DNA of 64,000 nucleotides, taken from Heterostelium album PN500 (lineage: Eukaryota > Evosea > Eumycetozoa > Acytosteliales > Acytosteliaceae). Each line of letters begins with the position of its first letter. Position 1 is the first letter of the stretch. Location: contig NW_008805086.1 in NCBI RefSeq assembly GCF_000004825.1, forward strand, positions 124,001-188,000, read 5' to 3'. The translations under genes were made by a program, and so were the position numbers. The notes under the pieces are model-generated. The model saw only the letters and a list, made by a program, of their open reading frames with translations, made no database searches and was not told the DNA's origin. This document shows positions 12,898 through 24,070 of this stretch, in pieces.

Positions 12898-13608
12898 TTA
12901 CCTCATCACCAATAAACATTCAATTGCGATCTGTGGATCTTTTAGAGAAGCACCGTAAATCTTTATCATATCATCTTGACCTTGAAAAACACCTCTATCA
13001 TTCTCTCTTGAGTTCTAATAGTAGATAGATTTAGTAAATACATTAGTATCTAATCAATGCTATTGTATATGATAACATAATAACATACTGCTAGATGATT
13101 GAATAACGTTGTAAACTTATCACTATCACCGGTAACTCTGATCAGTGATTCTGTATCTTTAATCTCTACACAAAGTGAATCAGATAGATTCGAATATTCA
13201 GGTATCTCCTCCAATTCTTCGATCGATGCTAATACTAATGCTATTTATTTTCAATCGTTCGTTTTTTTAAATGTTAAAACATTGACATAATAATAATAAT
13301 AATAACAAAAGAAGACGAATCATTGAAAAGAGTCAGTCTTTATAGAGAGAGATCTAGTTTTTTGTTTTTCTTTTCGATTAATACCAACCTCTACGAATAT
13401 CCTCAATCGATGTTCTCCACCAAGCTAAAAACAAAGACTTTGAAGGTGAGAGACAGAACTGGTTGAATATAGATCTCATTTTATCACGTTCCTCTCTCCA
13501 CAAAGCTATAGAGTTATGAAATTGGTTTTGCTCTGACAGTGAATCGATCTTTGACTGAATCTCTCTCATTGACTCTGCTACCAATCTATCAATTGCATCA
13601 TCATCCAT
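12898..13608 (-). CDS. Unassigned 162-residue protein, three exons
   Basis: Exons on the minus strand are 13389-13608, 13089-13240 and 12898-13014. The second donor is GTATGT. The first is a weaker GTTGGT, chosen because only it keeps the frame; its acceptor could be at 13240 or 13228, which differ by four residues. The start is MDDDAIDRLV at 13608. An upstream in-frame ATG would add 17 Phe/Ile/Tyr-rich residues that look like leader DNA. The first 60 residues are helical, rich in Glu/Arg/Ser (IQSKIDSLSEQNQFHNS, then WREERDKMRSIFNQF), possibly a short coiled coil. The rest is acidic and mixed. No family was recognised. Confidence 0.65.
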
Positions 13609-14524
13609 CTTTATAATATATATAAATATATAATAATACTTTAATAAATAATAAAACAAAATAAAAATAAATAAGCAAAATAATCAAAAAAAAAAAAAAA
13701 AAAAAAGAAAAATCAACCATCTAAAATTTAAATTAAAAATATTTTAATATTATTTTTATTTTTGACAAAAAAACGAATATTTTGTTAATTGTTTTTCATT
13801 ATTATGGATCATCAAATATCTGTACAGTATTTGTTTATAAATAAATACTTGAAAACTTATCCAAAATATAATTAATAATGTCTAGAAATTGAAAACTATT
13901 TCTATATTATTTATTTTTAAATTAATAACAATTAGTATTATTATTAATAATAAATGAATATATGATCATTTTTTGTCACTTAATTAAATCTCCAAAAACA
14001 TGTTTAATTAAAAGAACCTGGTGAAAAAAACGAAAACAAACAAGCTTATGGATATTGTGGTGGTAGGAGTAAAAAGTCCTGGTCAATTGAAAAATAAAAA
14101 GTGAAAGAAAAAGAAAGAGAAACTAACTCATTTTCGATTTATTGATAACCAGGGTCAACTCTTTTTTTTGTTTTTTGTATTTTTTTTTATCACACTCAGA
14201 TTTTTTTTACTATTAATCAATGCGCAATTTTTGTCAAGACTAATTTTTTTTTGTTTTTTTTTTTTTTAATTTTTTTTTGGATTTTTCTATTTTTTTTTTG
14301 TCATTCCTCCTGCTGTTGCAGCTACAGCTCAAAGAACTTTTTGTTATTTTTTTATTTTAATAATTTTTGTTGGTTTTTTTTTGTTCAACTATTTATATAA
14401 AAGTATTTGTATTATTTATTTATATAAAAACATAGTTAACATTTAATTAAATATAAACTATTTGTTGTTTTTACCTATTTTTCTAATAATATAATATCTT
14501 ATCTTTATATAAATTCAAAACAAA
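13609..14524. promoter_or_regulatory. Upstream region shared by divergent genes (V-ATPase side)
   Basis: This 0.9-kb gap separates a minus-strand gene from the V-ATPase gene, so it must contain both promoters. It is nearly all A/T with long T-runs between about 14160 and 14400 (T8-T12), common upstream of dictyostelid genes. A GC-richer patch, CTGCTGTTGCAGCTACAGCTC at 14310-14330, interrupts the T-runs and may be a regulatory site. I cannot name specific factors. Confidence 0.4.
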
Positions 14525-16788
14525 ATGGTCGAATCAAACGGATTACCATCTTTTGCCTCCACTGAGGCCGATACCGAATATGGTTACGTTCTTTCAGTAT
14601 CAGGTCCAGTCGTAATTGCTAACAAGATGTCTGGTGCTGCTATGTACGAGTTGGTAAGTGACTTATCAGATGATCAAGAGATGATTGATGAACATTATTA
14701 GATTTACTGATCATAAAAAAAAACTTATACTATACATCATATAGGTTCGTGTAGGTAAATCAGAGTTGGTAGGAGAAATTATTAGATTGGAAGACGACAC
14801 TGCAACTATTCAGGTATATGAGGAGACTGCTGGTCTCACCGTTGGTGATCCAGTCCGTAGAACTCGTAAACCACTCACTGTCGAGTTGGGTCCAGGTATC
14901 ATGAATAACATTTTCGACGGTATTCAAAGACCATTGAATGTATGTAATAATATTACTTTAAACATCAAACAACTTGAACATCAAACAATTAGATCTTCAC
15001 AAAAACATAATACTCGACTAAAGTTAGATATATGTTTGTGTGAGTTGATTGGTGGTTGTTCACTTTTGTTTTTTTTTTTTTTTACTTAAAAAAAGTTCTG
15101 ATATTAATTTTATGTTATTTTTTTTTTTTTTTGTAATATTTTTTTTTATGCGAATCATAATTATAGGCTATTGCAGAGATTACAAAGGGTATTTATATTC
15201 CACGTGGTATCAATACACCATCATTGGACAGAACAAAGAAGTGGGCTTATGAACCAGCTCATGGTATCAAGGTTGGAGATTTAGTTACAGGTGGTGATAT
15301 CTTTGGTAAGGTCGTCGAGAACAATCTCATTATCCATTGGATCATGGTTCCACCAAAGGATATGGGTAAGGTCGTCGAAGTCACACCAGCTGGTGAATAC
15401 AATTTGGATCAAGTCCTCTTGACCATCGAATTCCAAGGTCAATTGAAGAAGTTGACTATGGTTCACCACTGGCCAGTACGTTCTGCCCGTCCATGTATCG
15501 AGAAGTTGCCATGTAACTACCCATTGTTGACTGGTCAACGTGTACTCGATGCCCTCTTCCCATGTGTACAAGGTGGTACCTGTGCTATTCCAGGTGCTTT
15601 CGGTTGTGGAAAGACTGTAATTTCTCAATCTCTCTCCAAGTTCTCCAACTCTGATGCTATTATTTACGTCGGTTGTGGTATGTAACTTATTATTATTATT
15701 ACTATTCAAACAACATTCTAATTCTTTATTTCTTTTTTTTCTTTCTCTCTCTCTTTATTAATAATAAAGGTGAACGTGGTAATGAGATGGCTGAAGTATT
15801 GATGGAGTTCCCAGAGCTCCACACCAAGATCGGTGACAAGGAAGAACCAATTATGCAACGTACTTGTTTGGTCGCCAATACCTCTAATATGCCAGTAGCT
15901 GCTCGTGAAGCTTCTATTTACACTGGTATCACTTTGGCCGAGTACTTCCGTGATATGGGTTACGATGTAGCTATGATGGCTGATTCCACCTCCCGTTGGG
16001 CTGAGGCTCTTCGTGAAATTTCTGGTCGTCTTGCTGAAATGCCAGCCGATTCCGGTTACCCAGCCTACTTGGGTGCTCGTTTGGCTTCTTTCTACGAGCG
16101 TGCCGGTCGTGTCTCATGTATCGGTCACCCAACCCGTATCGGTTCCGTCTCAATTGTCGGTGCCGTATCACCACCAGGTGGTGATTTCGCAGATCCAGTA
16201 ACTTCCGCCACTTTGGGTATCGTACAAGTTTTCTGGGGTCTCGACAAGAAGTTGGCCCAACGTAAGCATTTCCCATCGATCAATTGGTTGATCTCTTTCT
16301 CTAAATACATGCAAGCCCTCGACCCACATTACGAAACCATGGATGCCGAGTTCGTACCACTCAGAACCAAGGCCAAGGAAATTCTCCAACTTGAAGAGGA
16401 TCTCTCTGAAATCGTACAGTTGGTCGGTAAGGACTCTCTCGGTGAGTCTGAGAAGATCACCCTCGAAGTTGCCAAGATCATTCGTGACGATTTCCTCCAA
16501 CAAAACGGTTTCACCCCATACGATAAATGCTGTCCATTCTACAAGACCATCTGGATGCTCCGTATCATGATGACCTTCTACAATCTCGCCCAAAAGGCCG
16601 TCGAATTGTCAACCCCAGATCGTAAGGTCACCTGGAATCAAATCAGAAACGAAATGCAAGACACCCTTCACAAAATCACATCAATGAAGTTCCAAGACCC
16701 AACTGACGGTGAGCCAGCCTTGACCGCACATTTCACAGGTTTGTTGGAAGAAGTTCAACAACGTTTCCACAACTTCCGTGAAGAGTAA
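14525..16788 (+). CDS. vatA: V-type H+-ATPase catalytic subunit A
   Basis: Exons: 14525-14653, 14745-14939, 15167-15677, 15770-16788; all introns are GT-AG and the joined product is 617 residues, the usual length for V-ATPase A. It is the nucleotide-hydrolysing subunit of the V1 sector, acidifying endosomes and, in Dictyostelium, the contractile vacuole. The start [12 protein letters not shown] leads into the beta-barrel ([18 protein letters not shown]). The A-subunit 'non-homologous' insert ([23 protein letters not shown]) distinguishes it from subunit B. The P-loop GAFGCGKT is at residues 251-258, followed after the third intron by GERGNEM and then [23 protein letters not shown]. The ending RFHNFREE is typical. 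There are no breaks, and codon use is strongly biased (CCA, GGT, AAG, CTC), as in highly expressed genes. Confidence 0.97.
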
Positions 16789-17136
16789 ACCATTCTTGTT
16801 TTTTTTTCGGAATAAAAATAAATATCAAATAAACCCTTTAGTATAATATAAGTAAAATTAAAAAAATTAAATAAAATTTAAAAAAATATATAAATATCTA
16901 ACTTTATGTAACAATTATTATTGGACATCAAAAACTTTGATTGAATTCAAATGCGCCAAAAATATTAATAATAATATTCTTAATTTTTTTTTTCTGTTTT
17001 TTTTCATCTTTTAAAATTACTTGGAAAAAATAAATTAAAGTTGCTTATTAATATTAAATTGGTAATTTAAAATAGGTTCAAGTTTATTTAGTTAGTTACT
17101 TATATAAGTAAACTTGTTGTCAATTCAAATTAAAAT
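16789..17136. other. Short AT-rich intergenic region
   Basis: The 3' end of the V-ATPase gene has AATAAA-type signals near 16810 and 16830. It is followed by an AT-rich upstream region for the next plus-strand gene. Nothing else is seen. Confidence 0.5.
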
Positions 17137-17655
17137 ATGACAATCAATAAATTCTCTTGGGTAAACACATCGATTCCTGGTCTTCGTCCATGTCCGGGCA
17201 CTTATCACAGATATTTCGATGTACCTTCAATACCATATGCCAAAGAGTTGGATTTAGATTCTGTTGATTCACCGACTGCTTGCTATTCCATTGTAGATAT
17301 GTCAGGATTTTCAAGTGCCACAGTCGATGGAGTTTTATTTACTCCATACTACAACGATCAACAAAGCTGTGTTACTTGGTATCTGGGTTCCGATGGCCGT
17401 GCATATTACTCGTTTGACAACGAAAAGTTCAACCTCTGTGCAGAGTCGCGTGCAGAGTTTGACACTAGAATATCGATTGAGGCATCTCTCTGGTTCAAGC
17501 TTTGCGATGCTGTTGGCTACCAAGCAATATCACCGGAGAAGGTCAAAGCAACCAAGGATAAACTTACAACAGAGGAGGCACTCTACGTGGAATACTATCT
17601 GTCCAAGACCAAAGAGGAATTGAATGATCTTCCACCATGGGATGATGATGAATAG
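17137..17655 (+). CDS. Unassigned 172-residue protein, single exon
   Basis: An intronless frame from MTINKFSWVN to DLPPWDDDE. Composition is well mixed and codon use resembles the neighbouring real genes, including GC-rich third positions. The first part (GLRPCPGTYHRYFDVPSIPY, then ACYSIVDMSGFSSATVDGVLF) suggests a globular beta-rich fold; it has six Cys scattered without a clear pattern. There is no signal peptide and no membrane helix. The C-terminus is acidic with an LPPW tail. I do not recognise the family; it may be dictyostelid-specific. Confidence 0.75.
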   Translation: MTINKFSWVNTSIPGLRPCPGTYHRYFDVPSIPYAKELDLDSVDSPTACYSIVDMSGFSSATVDGVLFTPYYNDQQSCVTWYLGSDGRAYYSFDNEKFNLCAESRAEFDTRISIEASLWFKLCDAVGYQAISPEKVKATKDKLTTEEALYVEYYLSKTKEELNDLPPWDDDE

Positions 17656-17763
17656 TTTTTTTATATGTATATTAAATAATAAAAAAAAATTAATTAAATC
17701 ACATAGTTTTGTGATATAAATTTTCAAAATCTTCAAATCAATTCTATTATTATAATTATAAGA

Positions 17764-18843
17764 ATGATGGACTCATTACCGGATAATTGTGTTGTAATCG
17801 ATGCAAAATCAAGTCAAACTGCAACAGGTAGATTATAATATCTATTAAATATCATTATTTAATTATTTAGTAAACAAATAATAATAATTATATATCTATT
17901 TATTACATAGTTATTTTTTGTCATGGACGAACGCAATCAACCAATGACTGGAAAAGTGTTATCCAAACTATTCAAAGCATGGGAAATCAGCATATAAAGT
18001 TTATATTACCAAATGCGTATGTAGTTGTTATTAGTATTCCTATGAATATCTATCTAATGGCATCTTTAAATGTAGACCAAGACAACCGGTATCATTCTTA
18101 CAGGGTGCTGTATTACCATCTTGGTTCGACAATACAGAGTTGTCGGTGAGAGGTATCATTAAAAAAGAAGATATTGATAAATCTAAAAATTTAAGTATGA
18201 ATATTATTAATAATATAAAAGTAAATTTATCTATGATAAACTGTCTAATTCAAATATCTGATATGTCTTATAGTCGACAGAATTATACAATCGGAATTGG
18301 ATCAAGGAGTTGTTTCAAATGATAGAATCATGTTGGTCGGTTACTCTCAAGGTATGTCCATTCTTTATATTGTCTCTAAGAATAGTGGTCTATCAGCCTT
18401 TACTCTTGACATACTCACACAAATATTTCCTCACATCAGGTGGTGCACTTGTGATCTATACATTCTATATGTCAAAGTATCGACTTGCAGGATGCCTTAC
18501 ATACGGTGGTATCTTACCGATGCACAATGATTTCGCAAAGCTTTTACAACCTGCCAATGTGAACCAACCATTACTAATGCTTCAAGGTACAGAGGATGAA
18601 GTTATTCCAGCCAGGTAAATATATAAATATAATCAGTTAAATATCAAATATTTAAAGGTTTGCTAATAATCTCTCTTATAATGTTAATGCAGTTGGGGAG
18701 AGCATTCTTTCTCTACCATCAAAGCCAACCAAACAAACGTCAGAATAGAACTCTTCAAAAATGGACACGTACCAAATACGGACGTACTCACAAGAATGAC
18801 TAGTTATATTAGTGAAATATTACCATGTTACACTCCAATTTAA
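17764..18843 (+). CDS. Acyl-protein thioesterase-like alpha/beta hydrolase, copy 1 (divergent)
   Basis: Six exons: 17764-17827, 17911-18016, 18076-18194, 18274-18351, 18440-18614, 18693-18843, giving 230 residues. The core is VIFCHG near residue 25, the nucleophile elbow GYSQGGAL, the acid in LQGTEDEVIP and the His in NGHVPNTD, so a Ser-Asp-His triad can be placed. In the LYPLA/APT family the first loop normally reads HGLGDTGDGW, as in the neighbour; here it reads HGRTQSTNDW, so the substrate/oxyanion loop has changed. The family removes palmitate from protein cysteines. This copy and the next share two intron positions exactly (after LPNA and before the I-[DE] helix), which shows they arose by tandem duplication. 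Activity or substrate may have shifted. Confidence 0.85.
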
Positions 18844-18972
18844 ATTAAAAAATAAAAATAGATATTTTTTTTTTTTAAAAAAAAACAGATTATTTTCTTT
18901 TTTGCCATTCATTTATTTATGTATTCGGGTTTTTGTAATAGATTACTTTTTTAATAACTATATATATAAACG

Positions 18973-19832
18973 ATGAGTTTAATACAAAGTATATTGAAAA
19001 ACTCAATCATATTAAAGAGTGTAAAGAATCATACAGCCACTGTTATCTTTTGTCATGGGCTAGGTGACACTGGTGATGGTTGGAGCGATGTCATGGAGAT
19101 GGTTCAAGAGAAAGACAATGGTCACATCAAATTTATCTTACCAAATGCGTATGTTGTACAATCTAAAATGGTCTCTTTATATTATATCAATAGTTTTATT
19201 AATTTGTTTTATAAATAATAATCATGATTATGAATGATTAGTCCAGTGCAACCAGTTACACTCAACAATGGATACAGAATGAATTCATGGTATGATATTA
19301 AATCGTTATCAAAGAGAGGCGATGAAGACAAAGACGATGTCGATAAATCTAGAAATATCAGTATGTTATTGCTTTTAATAATTATTATGTCGGTCATCTT
19401 GCTTAAATTAATCAAACTATTTTACAATACCGATCAGTTGAAACTATTATTCAAAGCGAAATAGATTCAGGTATTCCATCAGAGAGAATCATGATCGGTG
19501 GTTTTTCGCAGGGTGCAGCACTCTCTTTGTATACATTCTACCAGACTAAACACAAGTTGGCAGGTATGGTTGCATTGAGTGGTTATTTACCATTGTCACC
19601 AGTATTTGCATCGTTTATGCAACCAACAAACAAGTCACAGCCACTTCTGATGTGCCACGGAATGCAAGACGTCGTAGTAAGATACGAGTGGGGAAAAATG
19701 TCTTTCGATTTGCTCAAATCAAATGGTGCCACCGGTGATTTCGTCACCTATAACTATATGGGACATTCATCTTCACCAGAGGAAGTCAGAGATGTCACTT
19801 CCTTTATTTCAAAGATTCTACCAAATAAATAA
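18973..19832 (+). CDS. Acyl-protein thioesterase (LYPLA/APT family), copy 2
   Basis: Exons: 18973-19148, 19242-19360, 19438-19832; 229 residues. The canonical first loop FCHGLGDTGDGW, nucleophile GGFSQGAALS, acid loop CHGMQDVVVRYEWG and histidine GHSSSPEE are all present, the full set expected of an active cytosolic acyl-protein thioesterase or lysophospholipase. It starts with a short, slightly basic hydrophobic extension (MSLIQSILKNSIILKSVKNH) that could be a mitochondrial or membrane-targeting sequence, unlike copy 1. It lies only 129 bp downstream of copy 1 in the same orientation and lacks that gene's extra introns. Confidence 0.9.
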
Positions 19833-19854
19833 TAAAAATACTCAATAGATTTCA

Positions 19855-21130
19855 CATGTTCAAATTAAACTCTCAAAGGAAGATCCACTTGAAACACTTT
19901 TAGAGGGACTTTCTTCTGTACTTTCAATCCGAAAACAAAAACTGAATATTGAAACACCACTCAAGAATTTTGGAGTTGATTCATTGGAGACATTTCAAGT
20001 TAAATACTTTATCGATACCAACATTGAACAAGATATTTTCACAATTTCTTCATACAATATCAATTAATTTAAAATTACCATTGAAACAATTCATTGTATT
20101 CTCATCAGTATCTGGATATTTTGGAATTCATTGTTTGTTGATATTTATCAATTTATTGATCTTCTATTGTTGGAAGGAAGAGGATTTGCATTTTTAAGAA
20201 TATCTGAATCCATTTGAATCATTTGGTCCATAAATTCTGATATTCTTGAATTGATCATCTTCAGAAAGTAAATTGATTCATTGATTTGGTTTAAGTGCAC
20301 AATGATCATGAATATCATCATTATAACTCCAAAATTGTTTGAATCCACCAAATATTACAACATGAAAGAGAGATTTATAAACAGGTTCATTTTCAAATTT
20401 GATTTGAATTTGAATTGATTTGAATATTTATCTTTCATTGGATTCACAAAGAGTGATGAAACATCAGAGAATGTATAAACAACTTCAACTTGATTCTGAT
20501 CACAAAGTGAATATAACATTTCATCAAGTTGTGGAATCAAATAGTTTGTAACTGTTCCAGTTCCACCTCCAATTTAAGAATCTTGATTATTCTCTTTGAA
20601 TTTGATGGTTGGATCGGTCCCACAGTAATGAATGATGTTTGTTTGAAATAATATTGAATGGAGCTTTGTACAAATTAGAAATAACACCATCTTTGAATAA
20701 TTGTTCACCATATTTATCATTTCCACACAATGTTTCAATTACTAATTTAACTCCTTTATCAACACCCTCGAATAATGATGGATCATCATTGATTATCTTT
20801 AAATCTGTCTGAAAGACATGATTTTAAGAATTCTTTACCATCTTTCAAAATTTCAATCATTCTTGAGAATAATTTGATATTTGTTTCGTTTGAAATGAAT
20901 TTGAATTGATCATAGATACTTCAATTGATTGATTTAAAACTTCATCAAGATTGAATTCAGGAATATTCTTTGAAAAGATAGTATAGATTATCTTGATTGC
21001 ATCTGATCTATATTGATTAAAAGTTTTCTCAAAACAAAAACAACACATAATTTACCTCGAACAAATCCATTTGCAACTTGATCGAAAGGACGACAATGAT
21101 CATCCAAGAACATCACGACAGTCATAAAAT
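19855..21130. pseudogene. Scrambled polyketide synthase relics
   Basis: Several pieces of a large Dictyostelium-type polyketide synthase lie here in broken frames. On the plus strand, 19870-20030 encodes an acyl-carrier-protein core (LKNFGVDSLETFQVK, with the phosphopantetheine Ser), followed at about 20060-20125 by a ketoreductase-like piece (KQFIVFSSVSGYFG). On the minus strand, going down from 21130, there is a ketosynthase motif (DDHCRPFDQVANGFVRG), then methyltransferase-region pieces: YRSDAIKIIYTIFS, YGEQLFKDGVISNLYK, and GGTGTVTNYLIPQLDEML with YTFSDVS further down. No piece is a full domain and there are many stops and shifts. The minus-strand pieces keep PKS order (ketosynthase before methyltransferase), while the plus-strand pieces are inverted relative to them. 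This is a deletion- and inversion-worn gene remnant. Confidence 0.75.
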
Positions 21131-21624
21131 ATTGTACAATTTTTTAAGTTTCTTGTATATCTTTTATTAAAATATTACTTCAGTTCATTTAAATATTTCT
21201 TACACTAGAGTTAAAAAAGTGGTGATAAATAACTGTTAATGTTAAAACAAATTATCATAATGAATTTTTTTTTTGAGAAAAAATAGAAGTACACATTTTA
21301 AAAAAAATATTAATTGAGGAAGACTAAATATTTATATAAAAATTTAATTGTCCATATTGAATCATCAAATTCTGATATGACATCTAACAGGTCAAAACCA
21401 ACACTCCAAACAATAAATGTCAGCATACCGATGTGCAATACTTTAGAAAATGTTACCTAGAAGAAACCATCAATGGAATAATTGTACAATAGATCAAAAA
21501 TAACATTTTTTTCACAACGAATTTTATTAGGAATTCTTATCGTTGGTTGATGTGGGGTAAAAAAAGTGAAATAACCTCACTCAAATTTTAAAAAAAAAGC
21601 AGTATGCAATAATTGTTATTAATC
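21131..21624. other. Intergenic region
   Basis: AT-rich upstream region of the exonuclease gene. I see no coding frame or structured element. Confidence 0.5.
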
Positions 21625-22968
21625 ATGTCATCAAACAAAGAAAAAAGAAAGATTGAGAGTGAAACTGATGACAAAAGCAGTGATAATAACAATGTAAAAA
21701 AGAAGAAAAAGAGTGATAGTGATGGAAAGTTAGATCGGAAGAAAGAAAAGAAGGAAAAGAAGGAAAAGAAAGTAAAGAAAGAAAAGAAAGATAAGAAAGA
21801 TAATAATAGGAAAGATAAGAATGATGATGATGATAGCAAAGATCAGAAAGAAACAGTGAGAAATGGAAATGAAGAGAGACAAGAAGTAATAGCAGTCGAT
21901 AGCATAAACAACAATGATAATAATAATAATAATAATTTAGATATAGTTAATTTAATTGAAAAGAAACCTTGGTTGAATTTAATAAAGGATTTTAAAAAGA
22001 TAATTTGGTCAAATGATGAAGATGTTCCTAATATCGTGGTGATAAGATGCGTAGAGGAATGTTGTAAATTCATATCGATTCTTTCCTCTATTTATTGTCA
22101 AGAGCAAGGAATAAACCCAGATGACGTCAAGAAGAGTGTCATAGCATTTGGAAAGAAGAATAAACAGCTATTGGAGCAGGTACCATCAAAGTGTGTCATT
22201 GGTTTCGATATTGAAGGTAGCGATATGCCCTATTGCGTACAGCTATCAACACTCTCGGTTAGTGGTGTCATCTACATCAAGGAGATCGGAACACTGCCGG
22301 AGCCTCTGGTTACTCTGCTCGAAAGCACAGCCATCTCGAAAGCGGGTGTCGGTGTAACCAGCGATTTCGATTCACTCATCAAATTCCACCCATCTCTCAA
22401 ACCAAAGGGTGCGTTAGACGTGTCGTGTGTCGCCGGATTCAACGGAATCACAAAAAACTATCTTTCACTCAATATTTTGGCGACCGACTTGCTTGGAACA
22501 AAGAAGTACAAGAAGCTGGCGGCACCTCTCGAACAACGTATTCAAAACGATGAGTTTTGCAAGTATGCCGCTATTGACGCTTGGCTTGGTATCAAGATTG
22601 CTCACGTACTCTATCAGCATCTGAAGAACGAGCTTGCATTCTACGAGTGGTCGCACAGTCAGCTAACAGGCAACTATCGTATACCGAAACAGAGCGACAG
22701 CAAAGACAAACAACCCGGTACAACAGGCAACATCTACGATAAGAACAACACACCGACGAGAATTCCCAAGTTTGAAAATACAAAAGACTACAAGAAAGAC
22801 TATGATTCATCGAAACCGAAAGGACAGAGATTCACCAACAATATCTTCTATGCCGAACCCACTCCCAAGACTCAAGAGGATCAACGTAAAAAAGAATCAG
22901 CAGAGAATCATTTCTATTTACAGAAACTACAGCATATAAAAGAAGGTCAGAAACGACCTTTTATTTAA
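21625..22968 (+). CDS. DEDDy 3'-5' exonuclease-domain protein (WRN/RNase D-like)
   Basis: A single-exon gene of 447 residues starting MSSNKEKRK; an upstream TTG would add only four residues. Residues 10-100 are a Lys/Glu/Asp-rich, probably disordered and nuclear-type basic tract. The DnaQ-fold exonuclease follows. Exo I is IGFDIEGS (Asp195, Glu197), Exo II is GVGVTSDFDSL (Asp247) and Exo III is YAAIDAW (Tyr314, Asp318), so all four acidic residues and the Tyr of the DEDDy class are present. The domain resembles the WRN exonuclease/plant WEX type. A Lys/Asn-rich tail of about 100 residues follows. It probably trims 3' ends of DNA or RNA; the substrate is unknown. Confidence 0.88.
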   Translation: MSSNKEKRKIESETDDKSSDNNNVKKKKKSDSDGKLDRKKEKKEKKEKKVKKEKKDKKDNNRKDKNDDDDSKDQKETVRNGNEERQEVIAVDSINNNDNNNNNNLDIVNLIEKKPWLNLIKDFKKIIWSNDEDVPNIVVIRCVEECCKFISILSSIYCQEQGINPDDVKKSVIAFGKKNKQLLEQVPSKCVIGFDIEGSDMPYCVQLSTLSVSGVIYIKEIGTLPEPLVTLLESTAISKAGVGVTSDFDSLIKFHPSLKPKGALDVSCVAGFNGITKNYLSLNILATDLLGTKKYKKLAAPLEQRIQNDEFCKYAAIDAWLGIKIAHVLYQHLKNELAFYEWSHSQLTGNYRIPKQSDSKDKQPGTTGNIYDKNNTPTRIPKFENTKDYKKDYDSSKPKGQRFTNNIFYAEPTPKTQEDQRKKESAENHFYLQKLQHIKEGQKRPFI

Positions 22969-22984
22969 TAAACGAATAATAATA

Positions 22985-24070
22985 TTATGTAGTTGGATGT
23001 TGTTCATTCTTGTTTGTATAGATAGTTGGTTGTTTAAGTAATCTATCGATATAATAAAGTATTTCTCTCTTTTTAATCTGTCTTCTCGAAAGTGACTCAT
23101 CTGGTTGTAATATTGGTGTTGTCGAATCTGTGTATATCTTTACTATAAATTCGATATGTTGGTAGTTTTCAAATTTAAAATATCTAATATTCGATAGATT
23201 AGTAGATTTTCTTTTAAGAGTCTCAAAGAACTTTAAGGATTGACTTGATGGAAATATTCTATCTGGTTCAGAGTGAATCATGATAACATTGGGCTGTAAG
23301 GTAATGGTGTTATCTTTATATTGTTGTAGAATATTATTAGGTGAGTATCCATTCATCTGAGCGAATCCACCATACACCTTATGAGTGGGTAGTATCTCTT
23401 CGGTTCCATTCTGGGTTTCATAGATAAATAGATCTTCCAAGTCATAGGCTCCACTTATTAGAAACATTGATTTTATCCAATTTATTTTGATAGGATTAGA
23501 TATATTTCTTGCCAGGTAAGAAGACAACAAAGTAGCTCCTACAGAATGACCTATTAAATTGATATTATCTTTTGATCCACCGAATATTTCAACTGTTTCA
23601 TAAACATATTGTAATAAAGTATCAACTTCCTCCAAAATTCCAGAGAAGTTTGCTTTTGGGTACAATGAATAGTTTGGTATGATAGTCAGATAACCAAGTT
23701 TTGAAAAAACTTTTCCTAATCTAGAGTAATCTTTCTTATCACCCGATAAATAATAACCACCTTTAATAAAAACAATGGTCGGATTGGGTTTATTATTCTT
23801 TTTTTCAGGTTCATAAATATCCATCATCATAGATTTAGAATTCAATGAATATTTAATATCTTTATGTACATGAAAGGTTCTCCAATATGATTTGTATCTA
23901 TATTTATAGAATATACTATCTTTAATATAAGTTGGAATGAATTTTATAGATTTCCTTAGAAAAATGGATTTCCATTTCTTTTCTAATTTCTTTTTCTCAC
24001 ATCCACTCTTTACATTCAATATATATCGATTAAAAAGAAAATGATTCATATCGGTAGTATCCACTGTCAT
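22985..24070 (-). CDS. Alpha/beta hydrolase (carboxylesterase/ICME-like)
   Basis: Single exon, 361 residues. The fold order is clear: a strand followed by IKGGYYLSGDK (residues 102-112), equivalent to the HGG oxyanion loop of hormone-sensitive-lipase or prenylcysteine-methylesterase-like enzymes but with Lys in place of the His; the nucleophile GHSVGA (Ser176); the acid in HSEPDRIFP (Asp270); and the His in NYQHIEF (His305). About 80 basic residues precede the fold and may anchor it to membranes. The gene runs towards the exonuclease gene with a 16-bp gap, so their 3' ends almost touch. Substrate not determinable. Confidence 0.85.
   Translation of the reverse strand: MTVDTTDMNHFLFNRYILNVKSGCEKKKLEKKWKSIFLRKSIKFIPTYIKDSIFYKYRYKSYWRTFHVHKDIKYSLNSKSMMMDIYEPEKKNNKPNPTIVFIKGGYYLSGDKKDYSRLGKVFSKLGYLTIIPNYSLYPKANFSGILEEVDTLLQYVYETVEIFGGSKDNINLIGHSVGATLLSSYLARNISNPIKINWIKSMFLISGAYDLEDLFIYETQNGTEEILPTHKVYGGFAQMNGYSPNNILQQYKDNTITLQPNVIMIHSEPDRIFPSSQSLKFFETLKRKSTNLSNIRYFKFENYQHIEFIVKIYTDSTTPILQPDESLSRRQIKKREILYYIDRLLKQPTIYTNKNEQHPTT

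Noticed and set aside
15281-16593. Long minus-strand ORFs under the V-ATPase exons
   Set aside because: They arise from the strong codon bias of the plus-strand gene; they have no family features.
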